Below are positions 1 to 13,000 of a DNA stretch of 64,000 nt, piece by piece. A program made the translations under genes and the position numbers. The stretch is from positions 310,001-374,000 of the forward strand of contig JACDTU010000024.1 in assembly GCA_022376465.1 (NCBI GenBank). The letters run 5' to 3'. The stretch's first letter is position 1. Every line of letters starts with the position of its first letter. Under the pieces are notes generated by a model. It made no database searches, was not told the origin of the DNA, and saw only the letters and a program-made list of their open reading frames with translations. This DNA is from Cubamyces lactineus. Taxonomy: Eukaryota; Basidiomycota; Agaricomycetes; Polyporales; Polyporaceae.

Positions 1-1640
1 CTTCTCGACCTCGTGTTTCCTCTCCTCCTTCTCCTTCTCGAGAAGTCTCTCGAGAAAACCTCTCACTAGATTGACCTCACGCTTCCTCTCCTCCTTCTCC
101 CTTGCGATCCGGCGCTCGTAGTATTCTCTATCAAGGGCTTGCTGCCTCAAAACGTCCGGCAGCAGGATCACAGGGACAGGCAGATTCGTGAAGCATCCCG
201 ACGCTGTAGGCGTTGCTTCAGCGACGTGCTCACAGAAAAGCGAAAGCAATGTGAACTCACATCCAGATGATCTGCGGCTTTCGTCGTGCGTCTTCGTCAT
301 GAGGGTCGACGTGGGCAATCCACCGCCTATCGCGCGCGCGCCATGCGAGCCGTGATGGCCGCGAGGCGACGAGGACCGAGAGCGCGCGGATTCGGGTGCG
401 CGGATACTCACCGATTTCTTAGAGGAGTCGGACGGATCACACTCCATGTTGGGAGCAGCGATAGGCTGCATCTCCTGGGTGGCGTGTGACGCGCCGCTAT
501 CGCCTACAAAGCAGGCGACGAGTCAGTCGCAAGTGCATGAGGAGCGCAAGTTGGAGCTACTCACCGGCTCGGCCTTGAGGGTTTGCATCTCTAGTCAACG
601 GCGCGTGGACTGTAGCTGCAGATGCAAGTTCTGTGAGTGTGTGGATTATCGAGCCGACAGTGACAACGTACAGCGTCCGCCAGCCAGTTCATTGGGATCA
701 GGTGCCGCATAGTCATCTGGCACGTATCGCACGTCAGAGAATGGTGTGCGTCGGATGACCCTGTCGACGATGCGCACCTTGTACTCCGCTGACCATACCC
801 CCAGCTCTCCCAGCTACATCTCCTGCATGTGCGCCTGATCCACCAGTAGTGGCATACTCGATGGAAGTAGAACCGTCACTGGCGTTGGCTACATATCCAT
901 GCTGCATCAGCACTGAGCAAGTGAGGATGCACACAAGATGCCAACATACCTTCGGGGTCGACGACGAGCGAGCTAGAGGATAAGTACGACAAATCACACA
1001 TATGGGCGAAATCGCTGAAGTCGCCTTCGTTGGCAATGTCTGCCAACTGTGAGAGGTGTGATGGCTCGACTCTGGGAAGTCCGTCGCTCAACTCTCTCTG
1101 CTGGCGCTCTAGACCCATCATGATACGCGCCATGAGGTTGTCCAGCTGCTTGAGTCGACCTTGTTGATCGGTGGGCATGGATCTTGCCAGTGACTTCAGA
1201 TTCTTCCGCGTGTTCTCGAGAGACTCGATGAGATTCACTAGTTCCTGGGCTTCCTTCGAGCCTGGGGCATAGGCGTCGCGGATTAATTGTACGTGTCTCG
1301 GTACCGCTTCCTCGATCCATCGGTCAAGGCTATCGTACGGATTCGCACCGGCGGCGTCCACGTGCGACACATGCGAAGGATTCGCGGCTTTGAAGGCTGC
1401 CTCGATTTTCTGCAGGAGTTCTTGCCAGCGCCGCTCAACATCCGCATCGTTGCGCTTGGTGGCAAGCAGATGGTGAGTCAGGATGCCAACCTGATAGCAG
1501 TCCAGCTGCCTCAACATCAATGGACGACGGGAATGCGGGGCATTGGGATTTCCCTGGCGTCCGTCGAGATTCTGCCCGACGAAGTCCATGATTATGCTCA
1601 ACTCGACTGTGCGGTTGTTGGTAGAGGCGGATTGGGGCAT
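1..1640 (-). CDS. Uncharacterised coiled-coil protein, C-terminus cut by window edge
   Basis: The gene reads leftward and runs off position 1. I take the ATG at 1638-1640 (MPQSASTNNR...), about 125 nt below a TATATA at 1765-1770. The first long exon (about 1640-956) encodes a soluble, Asp/Glu/Arg-rich protein with a helical stretch and ends at a clear donor (GAAG|GTATGT at about 950). Further short exons follow with good donors near 563 and 410. The last visible exon (below about 300) stays open to the edge and ends in a strongly charged repeat of the type REKEERKREV / KEKEERKHEV, which predicts a coiled coil. I recognise no domain, so function is unknown. The exact splicing between about 940 and 300 is uncertain. 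The reading frame is clean, so this is more likely a real gene than a shadow. Confidence 0.5.
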
Positions 1641-2187
1641 GATGGCAAGATTGCGTGGGCGGGAGGGGCGACGACGAGAGCTGAACAGATGGGGAACACG
1701 TAGCTTGAGGACGGTGAGGTGGATGTTGGGCGAGGGGTGGTCGGGATGGGTTGCGCATGCAGAGTATATATGGCCTCCGTTCATATCAATAGACGATATG
1801 CTGATGGTATCTGTGCACGAGCTGGGATGCGGTGGTGCGACTGGAACTTGTTCTGGGCGTTGTAGATCCACCAATATGGCAAGTGACTCAAAGCAACCAA
1901 CCATAAACGGATGCGTCGACGTGTCGACGTGGCTGTGCCAGTTCGTACGCGGTCACGTGATGCCACAATCTGGGACGCTCATCAGAATCAGGACGACTGT
2001 TACCGCGGCGTCGGCGAGGGACGATATGTATATTGGATACCGGATTTCATGCCGTAGTACAACCTCTGACATTACTATCGCTTCTGGTGCACATGCATCA
2101 ACGCAAGACGCAACTGATATCCTCCAGGGGCAGTCCATTGTTGCAGATCATTCTGATTTACGAAATGTCGGCCGTACACGACAGTGA
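1641..2187. other. Intergenic region, gene 1 upstream / GMC 3' end
   Basis: I see no convincing gene. The stretch holds the TATATA (1765-1770) of the leftward gene and the 3' flank of the GMC oxidoreductase. Open frames here have no recognisable domain. Confidence 0.5.
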
Positions 2188-5100
2188 TCACTTGAGCAAC
2201 ATGTCATGGTCCTTCTTGATAATGTCCGCAGCTGCAACAAGAATTTTATTAGCCAGAAAATGTCGAGAAAGGCGAGATGAGGCAAGTAGCACGAGGACAG
2301 ATAGCCGTACCTTGCTCGGCGATGGCGTACACAACAGCTGTGGGGAAAGCGAAACATAAAGGTGCGTGTATCCAGTGACGGTGTTTGTGTGGATGGTAAA
2401 TGTTGATGGCCCGAGTGTGAGTGTAAAATAGAATTGGCGGTCAGCGTTCAAATTTTCAAAGTACGCATGGGCGCACAGTGTTTGAGAAAGGAACATCAAC
2501 GAGACTTACATTGAGTATGCGTAGTGAGCTGCAACGGGAGGATAGAGAGGTCGACAACACGGATGTTCTGGGTGCCATAGACCTGAAAAGATGTGAGACA
2601 GTGCATCAATGCTCGGGCACTGTTTTCTTTTGAGGGTGAACGAACCTTGAGTTTGGGGTCGACAACACCACCCTTGTCTTTGGGCAGCATTGAGAGACTA
2701 CCGCAGGTATCTATAGTAGGTAATACACAGCATCAACTTCCTCATACGTTCGATCTACTGCAGAATTGCATGACGTACGCCAGACGGTCACAAAGTTGTT
2801 CTTCACATGCTCTACGATGCACAGGCATAAATACGTTAGCCGTTCATAATGCGTCAGTGCAGCCATCACACCTCGAATCTGCTCGTCGGTCTGCACGCCC
2901 GGCCCCGGAGAGACCTCGGCAACCATGAGCTCCTTGAACGCGCCCGTATGCGCCACTTTGCGCGCGAACTTCCAAGCCTCGACGAGGATGTCGAGGTCTG
3001 CGCTCTCTGCGAAGTATTGCGGGTCAATCGCCGGCGGCTCCTTCGGGTCAGTGGAGGCCGCGTGCTACAATGAGCAATGAGTGCATCGTCAGACGAGGGA
3101 GATGCCTGAGTATGAGCCGCGCCATCTGAAAGACTTACAATCGTCCCGCGCGAAAAGGGGCGGCAGACCGCCGAAAGTATCGCGACGATGGGTTTCTTCG
3201 CCGCTGAGTCGACACCAGTAGAATCATCGTAAGCGATGGCATCAGCACAGAGGAGATGGATGAGACACGCACGTTCCCCAGGCTTGAATGAGAACGGAGT
3301 CACCATGATCTCGACGTCAGGCACGGCGGGGTCTTTCAGCATCGCCATCTGCTGCTCATACTGCGCCTGCAACCCGGGCGGGATCGACCCGTCCGCGCGA
3401 CCCCGCGCGACCCTGGTTTCGATGTTGGAGATGATCTCGGTAGCGCGGGCGGGCGAGGTGAGCTTCTGAATCGGAAGGAAGTTGAGTCCGGTGAACGCGA
3501 GCCCGAGTGGTTCGGCGTAGTCGGGGCTGCGGGCACGGGGTGATGATTATGGGGTAAGCGGTAGGGCAAGAAGAGGTTACGCACGAGGATTCGACGAGCT
3601 TGGCGCGGAAATCGGGGTCGCGGAGGAGGTCGCTCGTGATGATGTTCTTCCCGTCCTGCATGACTAGCGAGACACCGCGCGGGCGCCGGACGTCAGCTTG
3701 TGCTCGGGTTCCTGGCGATACATCCAGTCGCGCAGTATGTACGGGATGCCATAATGACAGATATGAAGGTGTAGAAGGTGATAAAGATAGAGAGCGCGCA
3801 AGGAAGACGAGGGAAAGGAGGCTAGAAGTGAATGAATGGAAGAGGGGGGACTTACGATACGCCGTGGCGTTGTGGCAGCCATGCTCTTGGACATTCGTAC
3901 CGACGGCGGGAAGGTCGAGCTTCACGGGGATCTCAAGGCGCTCGAGCAGCGCGCGGTCGCCGATACCGCTTAGCTCGAGGATCTGGGGGGATTTGATCGC
4001 CCTGCAAGTTTGCGCGCGCACGTCGTCAGCTGCATTTAGAGAGAGACGAAACCGGCGTACGTACCCAGCGGAGAGGATGGCTTCCTTCCCGACGCACACG
4101 GAATGAGTCTTGCCGCCGTGCTCGAATTCGAGCGCTCGCGCGACGACCGTCCCGTCGTCCGTAGTTTCCGTGATGATCCTCGTCACGTAGGCCTCGGTAA
4201 GAACACGCAGGTTCGGCCGGTCGAGCGCTGGGAGCAGGTAGCCCTGTTGACTGGCGTAAGTACTGGTACAGGATCAGAGAGGAGGGAGATACACGTACAG
4301 TGGTCGAGTAGCTGCGCGTGTCCGTGGCGGGGTCGATAATTGAGACGGGCTTCCAGGCACCGAGTGTGTCCCCACTCAACTATGCAAGAGCGCGGTGGAT
4401 CAGTGCGAGGAGAGACCAGTGGAACGGGTGGGCGAGAATTATCAATCTATGCATACCGCGTCATTGCTGATGTTCACTCCGAGTTCTTCGAGACTCTGCG
4501 AAGGTTCGAATAAGCAACGGAGACAATGCGCGCACCACTACGGACATACCTTCCGGAAGGGTTGCTCCGCGTTAGAAACGGTGCGCGCGAAGGAAATTGG
4601 CAAGGGACCTATGCATCGCAGGGGTGCGTAGTAGGTTGGTGGGGGTGCGAGTGGTCAGCCACGGGTGACTGGGGCGTGCGAGAGCGAAGATGTCATACCG
4701 TTTGTGCCGACGGCATCCTTGCTGTAGAGGTCTTCTACGGTTGCCTTCTGCGGCGATACAAACCTGGGAAGGACGAACAAGGTTAATGGATGGTCTCCGA
4801 CGTGAGAACGGAAGGCAGTGTGACAATGGACACACCTTTCGGTCTTCTTCGAGTACTCGTAGAAGCGTTCCCAGTTCCAGCCAGAGTTGCCGAGCGCTTC
4901 GATGGCTGCGAGTGGGCGATGGGCAGGGTGCTCAGTGCGATGACGTTCGGTGCCTGAGAATGGAACTGACCGTCGATGTCCTGTCGCTGAGGTCTGGTCC
5001 ACATGAGGAAGTTCATGCCGGAGCTGCCTCCGAGGCCTTTGCCACTGCACAGAGGACATGTCAGTCAAGGTTGGCTCTTGTCAACACGGGCGTCCTCAGT

Positions 5101-5774
5101 GGAGAGCCTCTCTGATAGAACATGGTATTGCATCTTTGGGGTGCGTGGCACGCTCAGAAGTGCCGCGGTTTGATATTCCGTGACTGTTAACTGCATACGC
5201 GACACCGCCGAAAGGACTCACCGGCTCCAGAGGGTGGGTTTGCCATTCGCGTGCACTTGGGGGAGCGTGAAGAACCTCCAGTCGTACTCTGGGTTCATGA
5301 ACTGGCGCATCCAGCCCTGGACGCCCACTGCAATAAGCAAGGTGGATTATTCATAGCGCAGGTATTACAAGGTCAGCAACAATAGTGGATGCATGAACGT
5401 TCGTACGAGAGCACGCACGGACGAGCTCGTCGTTGAAGTGAGCTTTACCGGCCTCGAGGACGGCGACGGAGACGCTCGGGTCCTCGCTCAGGCGGGCGGC
5501 AAGAGCCAATCCGGCCGTCTATGTGACCATCGCGATACATTTGCAAGCCTTGTCAGGAAGCAGTCATATTTAACAGGATGGGTGGTCTTACGCCTCCTCC
5601 TGTACAATGTGTCGCGACCAGGACGATTGCGCATCATAGTGTGCCACAAAAAGCGTAGTGAGTGATGTGAGCGCTGAGAACAATAGACGAGTGATGTTCG
5701 TACTGACCGATGATAACAAAGTCGAAGGTGCGGTCAGCAATATCGGCGACCGTGGCGAGTTTCTGCTCAGACAT
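2188..5774 (-). CDS. GMC-family FAD oxidoreductase (alcohol oxidase type)
   Basis: This predicts a complete glucose-methanol-choline oxidoreductase of roughly 600 residues in more than ten exons. The start is the ATG at 5772-5774 (MSEQKLATVADIADRTFDF). The Rossmann FAD motif IGGGTAGLALAARL is assembled from exon 1 (5708-5774), an 8-nt microexon (5592-5599) and exon 3 (starting at 5518). The GMC signature follows (GKGLGGSSGMNFLMW, near 5050-4990), then WNWERFYEYSKKTERF and the substrate-domain segment KSPQILELSGIGDRALLE. Near the C-terminus, splicing restores the catalytic motif WHTCGSLSMLPKDKGG and then IRVVDLSILPLQLTTHTQ and VVYAIAEQ|AADIIKKDH. It ends at TGA 2188-2190. Family members oxidise primary alcohols, producing H2O2 or acting as dehydrogenases; the substrate here cannot be told. 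There is no obvious signal peptide, so it is probably intracellular or peroxisomal. A TATATAA lies about 115 nt upstream of the start. It could serve the nearby PKS pathway (inference). Confidence 0.9.
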
Positions 5775-8700
5775 GCTTGAAGATGTGGTTAGCAGGCAAA
5801 GGTGCTGGGGTGTCAACTACTCTCAGAGACGCTGTGCCGCAAAGGACGATAGAGTCTGGAGAGAAACGGGGATAGGGCGATGAACCTTGTTATATAGCGT
5901 TCGGTGCTTCCTCTCCCGCTTCTGCTGCGATGGGCGCGGAGGGCGATTGGATGAGCACGATTATTGATCATCCTCAGCCAGATTATCTTCCACATCCCCC
6001 GGTCCCGGAAGCAAGCCTACTATCGCAAAGGTCTGGCATATTCAGTTCGAAAAGGGTACTTTTGGGGCCCCCACAGGAAGAGCGACGAGGACGCCGGCTT
6101 ACATGTTACCCGGTCTTCCTGGTGTGTCATCAAGCTCGTGTATTCAGGAAAGCTCCTGTCGTACGAAACGCAAAGCAACACAAGCCCGTGCCTTTGAGGA
6201 GTGCGTCGCACGAGTCGGCGGCGCTGAGTCCTCAACCTCAAACTCGTGAGAACGATCATCCGTGGGCGGCATCACCACTACCTCGACCCTTCAGCCAATC
6301 GGTCACCCGGCGCGAGGCTGTCCACCCTCAGGCTCGCTCGGATGCAGAAACGACAAGGACAAGACTCAGAGTTAGGGAGCTCCTTGGTCAAGAACAGAAC
6401 TTCAACAGAACTCCACACCGCAGCATCAGCACCTCGGTCATGTGACCGCGCTCAGGGGAACGAACTCGTCAAGTCGGCAATCGTGCAAAGCACAGCGCGT
6501 ACTTACGGGTAGAGTCCTTTAGATCAGCATCGTCTTCTTAGCCCCGACTAGAACACAGCCTGTGGACAGATGCAGATGGGGTGTGACGCCCAATGCAGCT
6601 ATGACCATGCGTATGTTGCAATCCAGACTGATCTTCCCATGTCCCCACGGAACGCACCCAGCTGGTCACGGAATACACCCGGTCGGCCTCTGCAAACAGC
6701 AAAAGGCCCCCTTGTCCTCATTTAGATCAGCTTCGAATTCGTCCTCGACCTTGAGAGCTTCGCCGTTGACAGGCTTCTGTGATACTGTAAGTAGATGGGA
6801 TCAACAGTGAGCCGCGTCGCAGCTTGCCAGTGGAGGGAGGTACGGTTACAGGCTTGCACAGCGGCGATATCGTCACGGCGGAGTTCATTCAGTCCTGTTC
6901 TTCTATCATTGCACTTGCCGTAGTCGACGCGGAACAACAGCAGCAGTAGGGGTAGCGTCTGGATGGCACTCGGCTATGTTTTCGAGCCTGCACACAGCAG
7001 ATCGATAGAGCACCTAGTCTCGTCGCCCGTATGACATACGCCCTGGTTGTGGTCTTCTCCCGACTGCGCTCGCCCGCCGAGACCAACCGGAGCTCTCCCA
7101 TTCGGGGTCGGCTCCCATGGAGCAATCGGTGTGCGCACGATGCCGCCGGCTCGGTAGTCTCGAATCTGACCGCTGTCCACAAAGAAGTTCGGCAAGCCTC
7201 TCTCCATATTTGCGCGGGTCGCTATGGTTTGTCGGTCATTCGCATCTCTGCTGTGGTTCTAATTTGGTTCTCCACAAGACTCGGCGCGAGCTAGATGTCA
7301 GGGTGTCCGAGGGCGCGTAGCAGACTCAAGCTCCCAATGTCGTCGGCGAGATCGCACTGCCGGCGAGCAAGAAGTGCCGCTGCGCCTGTGTCTGCGCGAC
7401 ATCGCATCATGTTCGTGGTATGGTGTCGGAGAGAGTTGGGGCTGGTTCGCGATATCGGTGTCTTGTCAAGACATTGCTTGTGCAGCAGCCTATGTCGGAG
7501 ACGCGTGTCTCGCGTTACATCTTTCTCTGTAAAGAAGGGTCTAGATCCTGTAGAGAAGATGGAAGGGTGATTTGTTCACGACTGACCAGCGCGAGAGGAG
7601 CGCTTGGAAAGGATCACAGACCGGGCAGCGTGGGCTCGCGGATCGGTTTGGACGCTCAGTTTGGCAGATAGATCGTGGATACTGCGCGTATATCGGTGCG
7701 TGAGCCGTGATATTTTGTGTACCTCTGCGATAAGGATTGTGGAGGCTACCATTCTTCGACCGGGCGACCCGTCACGGGCAGTATCAGTATTGATCGTTGT
7801 ATGAGCGATTGCCGACTAGCGGTTAGCAGACGATGGACAGCGAAGGCGCTATGTGTGGTCGGCGTGCGAAATAGTCTATGGGGGCTGACGTCGGAGAGAT
7901 TGCCCCACGACATTTGTTGAAATCGCCGAGCTTGAAGTAGACGACCACAATTCAGCTATGACGCCGTGGCAGTTGGCCGAGGCGGCCTCGGAGCCAGTAG
8001 TGGTCGGGGCAGCGTTTCAGGGTCGTTGGCGCTGCGCTGCCTAGTATTGAATGTGCACCGTAGGGTATCGGAGGCGGAAGATGTTCGGGACAAGGACGAG
8101 TGATATCATCATGCCCTTGTATTGTCAAGCACTTCGTGACGGGTGAGCTGTGGCCTGCCATAGAAGGGTGAACCAAGGGTGTTCCGAATAATGAGAGATT
8201 GACAGTATAAGCTGTACGGGAAGTTTACGTTGCTTCAACAGGAGTGGGTACTTGCTGGACGCGGAGTCTGCATCCCTTGAATTGCAGAGGCTTGGGGGTG
8301 GATATATCCCTGTCAAGGCGGCACCGCCGTTAGTAGCTGGGATAGTCATGATTTGGCAACGTCCGTACGAAACACGAGCGCTGCGAACCAGGGTACGCTG
8401 GCCAAAGATAGACCCAGGCCTTGTTGGCGGGAAGTAGCGGCGACTGAACGCAATCTATGTCGCTGCCCTAGCCAACACGTCACAAGGTAGCTGTGAGTCG
8501 TGTAATTTTTGATCACCACGCAGATTGTGTCTCTGGTATGGCCATTGAACGACCTCAGAGCGAGGACTGAGTACTGATCATGGACGAGGATGAGGCGAAC
8601 CAAGAAAAGCCCGGCGATCGACCGCTAGCCCTTTCCTGGAAACAAAATTGCCTTTTCTGGCTGGCGAGACCGGGCAAATCCTCCGTCTCGCTAAAGCTCT

Positions 8701-9100
8701 CGGAGCGGAGTGCGAATTGATAGAAAGGGAGGTAATGCGTTCTGTTCCCACGGCTACTTGAAAGCCCTAGGGGTTGCTACTCGTTCGCAACGACGAGGAC
8801 GGAACAGACGTTGGGCACGGACTACCACCATAGCTCTCAGATTATGATCAGCCCCACGCGCTGCACGTCGTCGACGTGGAGGCTAGCGTATTCCAATCAC
8901 GCTTGGTCCGTTATTCAATTGTCGTACGTTGCTGCGCCGGGCATTGCTCCCTCCTAGCCCTGCCACTCCAAGAACATTCAACATTCTGCCGAACGAGCGT
9001 CCACATTCCCGATGGAGGCGCACCATCTCTTCGCAATTTCATATCTCTCCCAAGTGCGGCCATAGCACGGCAATGTACTCATTTACGCCAACGGAGGAAC
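5775..9100. other. Gene-poor interval between GMC oxidase and PKS region
   Basis: About 3.3 kb with only short overlapping frames on both strands and no recognisable domain. The first 130 nt hold the GMC promoter (TATA about 5890-5896). Short frames at 6974-7207 and 8125-8349 (minus) look vaguely protein-like but cannot be assigned; they could be decayed gene fragments. Confidence 0.4.
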
Positions 9101-9842
9101 ATGCCAATAGCGACGTCCAACGAACCCGGTGCCGCCGCTCCCGTCGATGGATGGTTATCACGGGTGAGCAAATGATACCGTCTGTCTCCCTCTGTCTGAT
9201 ATAGCAGGTCTGACACGTTCGTGCCATACCAGATACTCAGTGCAGTAGGGTGCCTTGCAGGAGATGGTGCGCCCGTGGTCTGTATCGTCATCCCGCCACG
9301 AGATAGCCTGGTTTCAAGATGCGAGATCTACAGCAGCGAGTACCACCGCCATCGTGTCCACCCCAACCCGCAGCTGGATCCAAGATCATCATGAGCCTCG
9401 TCTTTCTCGTTCTCCCGCACAGAACTCCCATCAGCTTCCCAAATTCAGACGCGCTCTCCACACATGGCATGTCGCACGCACTGCGCTAACTTGACATATT
9501 CTCCGTAGAGTTTTGTGATGAGCTCGAGTCTCCCTCGCTGCTCCTCCCACAAGTCTGGTCCGTCGAGGCCCCGGACACCCCGCTCGCGGCTAAGCGTATC
9601 TCTCTCCTCCGAGGCCATGGACCGCTCACAGACAAACAAATCCCTTGTGCCTGCCTTTCTCCATGTTCATTCTGATTGTCGGTCTTCTACTTCCTCGCCT
9701 GCCGCCTGGTTTTTCCACACAGGGTACTGTCACTTCCGTGATTCACCAGCGTCTTCCGGTCGTTTGGAATACGACAAGCCAAGTCCTGCGACTGCCCAGG
9801 CGAGACGAAGAGTACACTCCGACAACAGTCACGCCGGCCTGA
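9101..9842 (+). pseudogene. Gene-like stretch upstream of PKS, possibly decayed
   Basis: An ATG at 9101 opens MPIATSNEPGAAAPVDGWL and meets a plausible donor near 9164. A later frame near 9510-9640 reads like protein (DELESPSLLLPQVWSVEAPD then RISLLRGHGPLTD), and another frame at 9645-9842 follows. These pieces sit in different frames and I cannot connect them into one ORF. It may be a real multi-exon gene with missed junctions, or a remnant. I assign no family. Confidence 0.2.
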
Positions 9843-10021
9843 TCTCATTTAGGGCGCGCTCATAGCCCCAGCTGGGCCGATATATGAGTCCTTGGGCAGC
9901 CGACGAAAATCCTCAAAACTCATCCCTGGGTCTCAGTGCCCATCGTCTGGGTTGAACCGGAAGTACCCCTACCTACTTCAGACGATCACCTCTGTACCTA
10001 TACCCATATCCCTCTTCCACG

Positions 10022-13000
10022 ATGTCATCCTCATCGATGCCGTCTCCTTCTCCTGCAGAAATCGCCATTGTTAGTACCTGACCGTCCCTCTCACACTCAC
10101 CATCGTCAGAGGGTGCTAAGACTTGGCTTGCTTTGCCTCGCTTCACAGGTGGGCATCGCTGCGGAACTCCCTAGCGGCTCGTACAGCGACACGAACCTCG
10201 ATCACCGCTCCTTCTTCCGCTTCCTCCTAGACCGGGGCGAGGCGTACGAGCGCATTCCCCTCGAACGGTTCAATATCCACACGTAAGGACTAGTTTGACG
10301 TGTTCCCGGGTTCCCGTAATGCTGACTAGGGCATCTCACCTCCCGCAGGCTAGTCGGAAGCGGCCTCGGTAAGGTCGCTACCGACACCGGCTCCTTTCTC
10401 AAGGATGTCCACCTGTTCGACCACCTTGAGTTTGGGGTAACGAACAAGGATGCGCGCATGATGCCGCTCAGCACGCGCAGGCTCATCGAGACCGCCTTTC
10501 TCAGCCTCGTCGATTCTGGGATCGACTACCGTGGGAGGAACATCGGCTGCTACACTGCGGGTGTCGCGTTTGACATGTTCTCTGTCTCTGGCCATGTGAG
10601 TGCTGCATCCGTGCTCCTCTTATCGAACTAGTCGGAGGAGAACGTACTTACTGACTGAGTGTTGGGATCTGATGTGATGCGTTTGGCGGATCGGCGCTGT
10701 GCTCTACCCCTGGCGTCACGCAGGACGATGACGAGGCGCGCGGGTCGTTCGCCTCGGGGCCATCCATGATCGCGAACAGGGTATCATACTACCTCGACCT
10801 CCGTGGCCCGTCGATTCCCATCGACACCGCTTGCAGCTCTAGTCTGTCTGCGACCCATCTCGCAGTGCAGGCGATGATGCACGGCGAGTGCGAGGCGGCC
10901 GTCGTGGGAGGCTCGCAGATCAATCACAGGTGCGTCCGCAGTGGCTGTGTCTGCGTTTGAACGGAGTCTGATCGGCGCACGCGCCGTCGTCCTCCGCGCG
11001 CGCTGCACAGGTTTTCGGAGTGGCTCGCGTACTCGCAGGGTGGTGTCTTGTCTCCCGATGGAAAGTGTAAGCCTTTTGACGCTTCGGCGAATGGGTGAGT
11101 GCCTGCAGCAACTATCCTAAGTGTCTTGCATGGGGATTCTGATTACGTTTGGTGCAGGTTCGGGCGAGGTGAGGGTGTGGTGTGTATGGTTCTCAAGCCA
11201 CTGGAGGCCGCGCTTCGTGACGGAGACAAAGTTTATGCCACCGTAAGTCCCGGTCTCCACAGCGTTCAAATGAAGTGAATGAAACTCATCCTGCTGTATC
11301 CGGGTGGCGTAGATTCTGGGCACGGGGATCAACTCGTGCGGATCTCTCGCACCTGTCAATGCACCTGTAGCCTCTGCTCAGCGGGAGGCGATGATACGGG
11401 CATTTGCGCAAGCGCGCCGCAACCCGCGCGAGGTCGACTTCCTTGAGCTTCACTCGACGGGAACCGCCATGGGCGACCCCACCGAAGCGAACTGGGTCGG
11501 AAAAGAGTTTTGTAGAGACGACGAGCTCATCGTCGGTAGCGTGAAGGGGAATATTGGGTACGCGCCTCTTTCTCTTGGCACAACAGAACCTTCGCTGACA
11601 GACGACGCTCGCATCACAGTCATCTTGAGATCGCCGCGTTTCTAGCGTCGCTGTGCAAGGTTTGCTCCATGTTCGAGACGGGAGTTATTCCGCCGAATGC
11701 CAACTTCAACACTCCCAATCCCGCCATCAAGTGGAAGGAGTACAAGCTCCGGGTCCCGGTCAAGCCGGAGCCTCTCCCGGTGCGCGCAGCGTCGGGACGC
11801 GCACTTGTGGCCTTCACGAGCTCCGGCATCGGAGGGTCGAACGCGAGCGCAGTCATCCAGGGTCCTCCTGCGGTCCAGCCCAAGCCGAGCGCGTTCTGGC
11901 GCAAGGGTCTGGCAGAGATGCCCCTGCTCTTCGTTGCTGGAGGCCTCTCGCCGAGGTCTACCGCAGCCGTGGGCAGCGATATTGCTGAGAAGGTGCAGTC
12001 CTGGACCGGAGCTGCTGTCGAGGAGTTGGAGATGCAGATCGCGCGCGCGTATGGTCGGCGGGCGCGCTCGATGACTTGGCGGTCGTTTGCGGTCAAGAAG
12101 GGCGAGACGGTGACGAAGTTCACGGAGCCCGTCCTGGCACCGAGGATCGCACCCCCGGTCGTATTCGTGTTCAGCGGTCAGGGCCCGCAGCATTACGCTA
12201 GTGAGTGCTGCCGTATCTGTGGGTTGCGTGGGTAGCGTTGCTGACTGACGTACCCCTGTATCAGTGGGCCGTGAGATGTTCAAGTCGTCCGCGGTCTTCC
12301 GGGAGAGCATCCTGCAGCTCGACAAGATCTACAAGAGCGTCATGGGCCAGTCGCTCATAGAGACCACTGGCATCTTCGACGGCGCGCGCCCCGCCGACCC
12401 GCTCGGCGAGATCTGGCCCATATCGGTCACACTCGTGTCGCTGACTATGCTTCAGATCGCCTTGTTCGACACCCTCGCTGCGGTTGGCGTCTCGCCCGAC
12501 GTCATCGTCGGCCATTCTGCAGGCGAGACACCGCTGCTGTACGCTTCAGCATCTGGGTCACGTGCGCTCGCGATGGAGCTTGCGATCGCGCGGGGGAAGG
12601 CGATGTCTTTGCTCGAGAAGGAGAAGGGCACCATGGCCGCGCTGTCGTGCTCGCCCGAGCGCGCCGAGGAGGTGATCGCGGAGGTCGTTGCAGAGCTTGG
12701 ACCGGGTGTTCTGGAGCTCGGATGCTATAATGCGCCGGTAGCGATTACCCTCTCGGGACATGAGGATTATATCGAGCTTGCGGTCAAGAAGGCATCCGAC
12801 GCTGGGATCTTTGCTCGACGACTGCGCACCCGGATCCCAGTGCACTCAGCAATGATGGACATCTGTGCTGAGGAGTACCAGAGGCTGGTTGGCGATGTGT
12901 TCTCGCGTTATGAGGTCAGCGCAGCGACTGTGGAGACGTGGTCGACGAAGACCGGGACTCTCCTCGACTCAGTCCTCGACGCGCAGTACTACTGGGACAA

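Noticed and set aside
5930..6445. 171-codon plus ORF upstream of the GMC gene
   Set aside because: Composition unlike protein; it overlaps the divergent promoter and has no motif.
11620..12515. Long antisense frames inside the PKS
   Set aside because: GC-rich antisense shadows of AT and KS coding sequence; no independent motifs.
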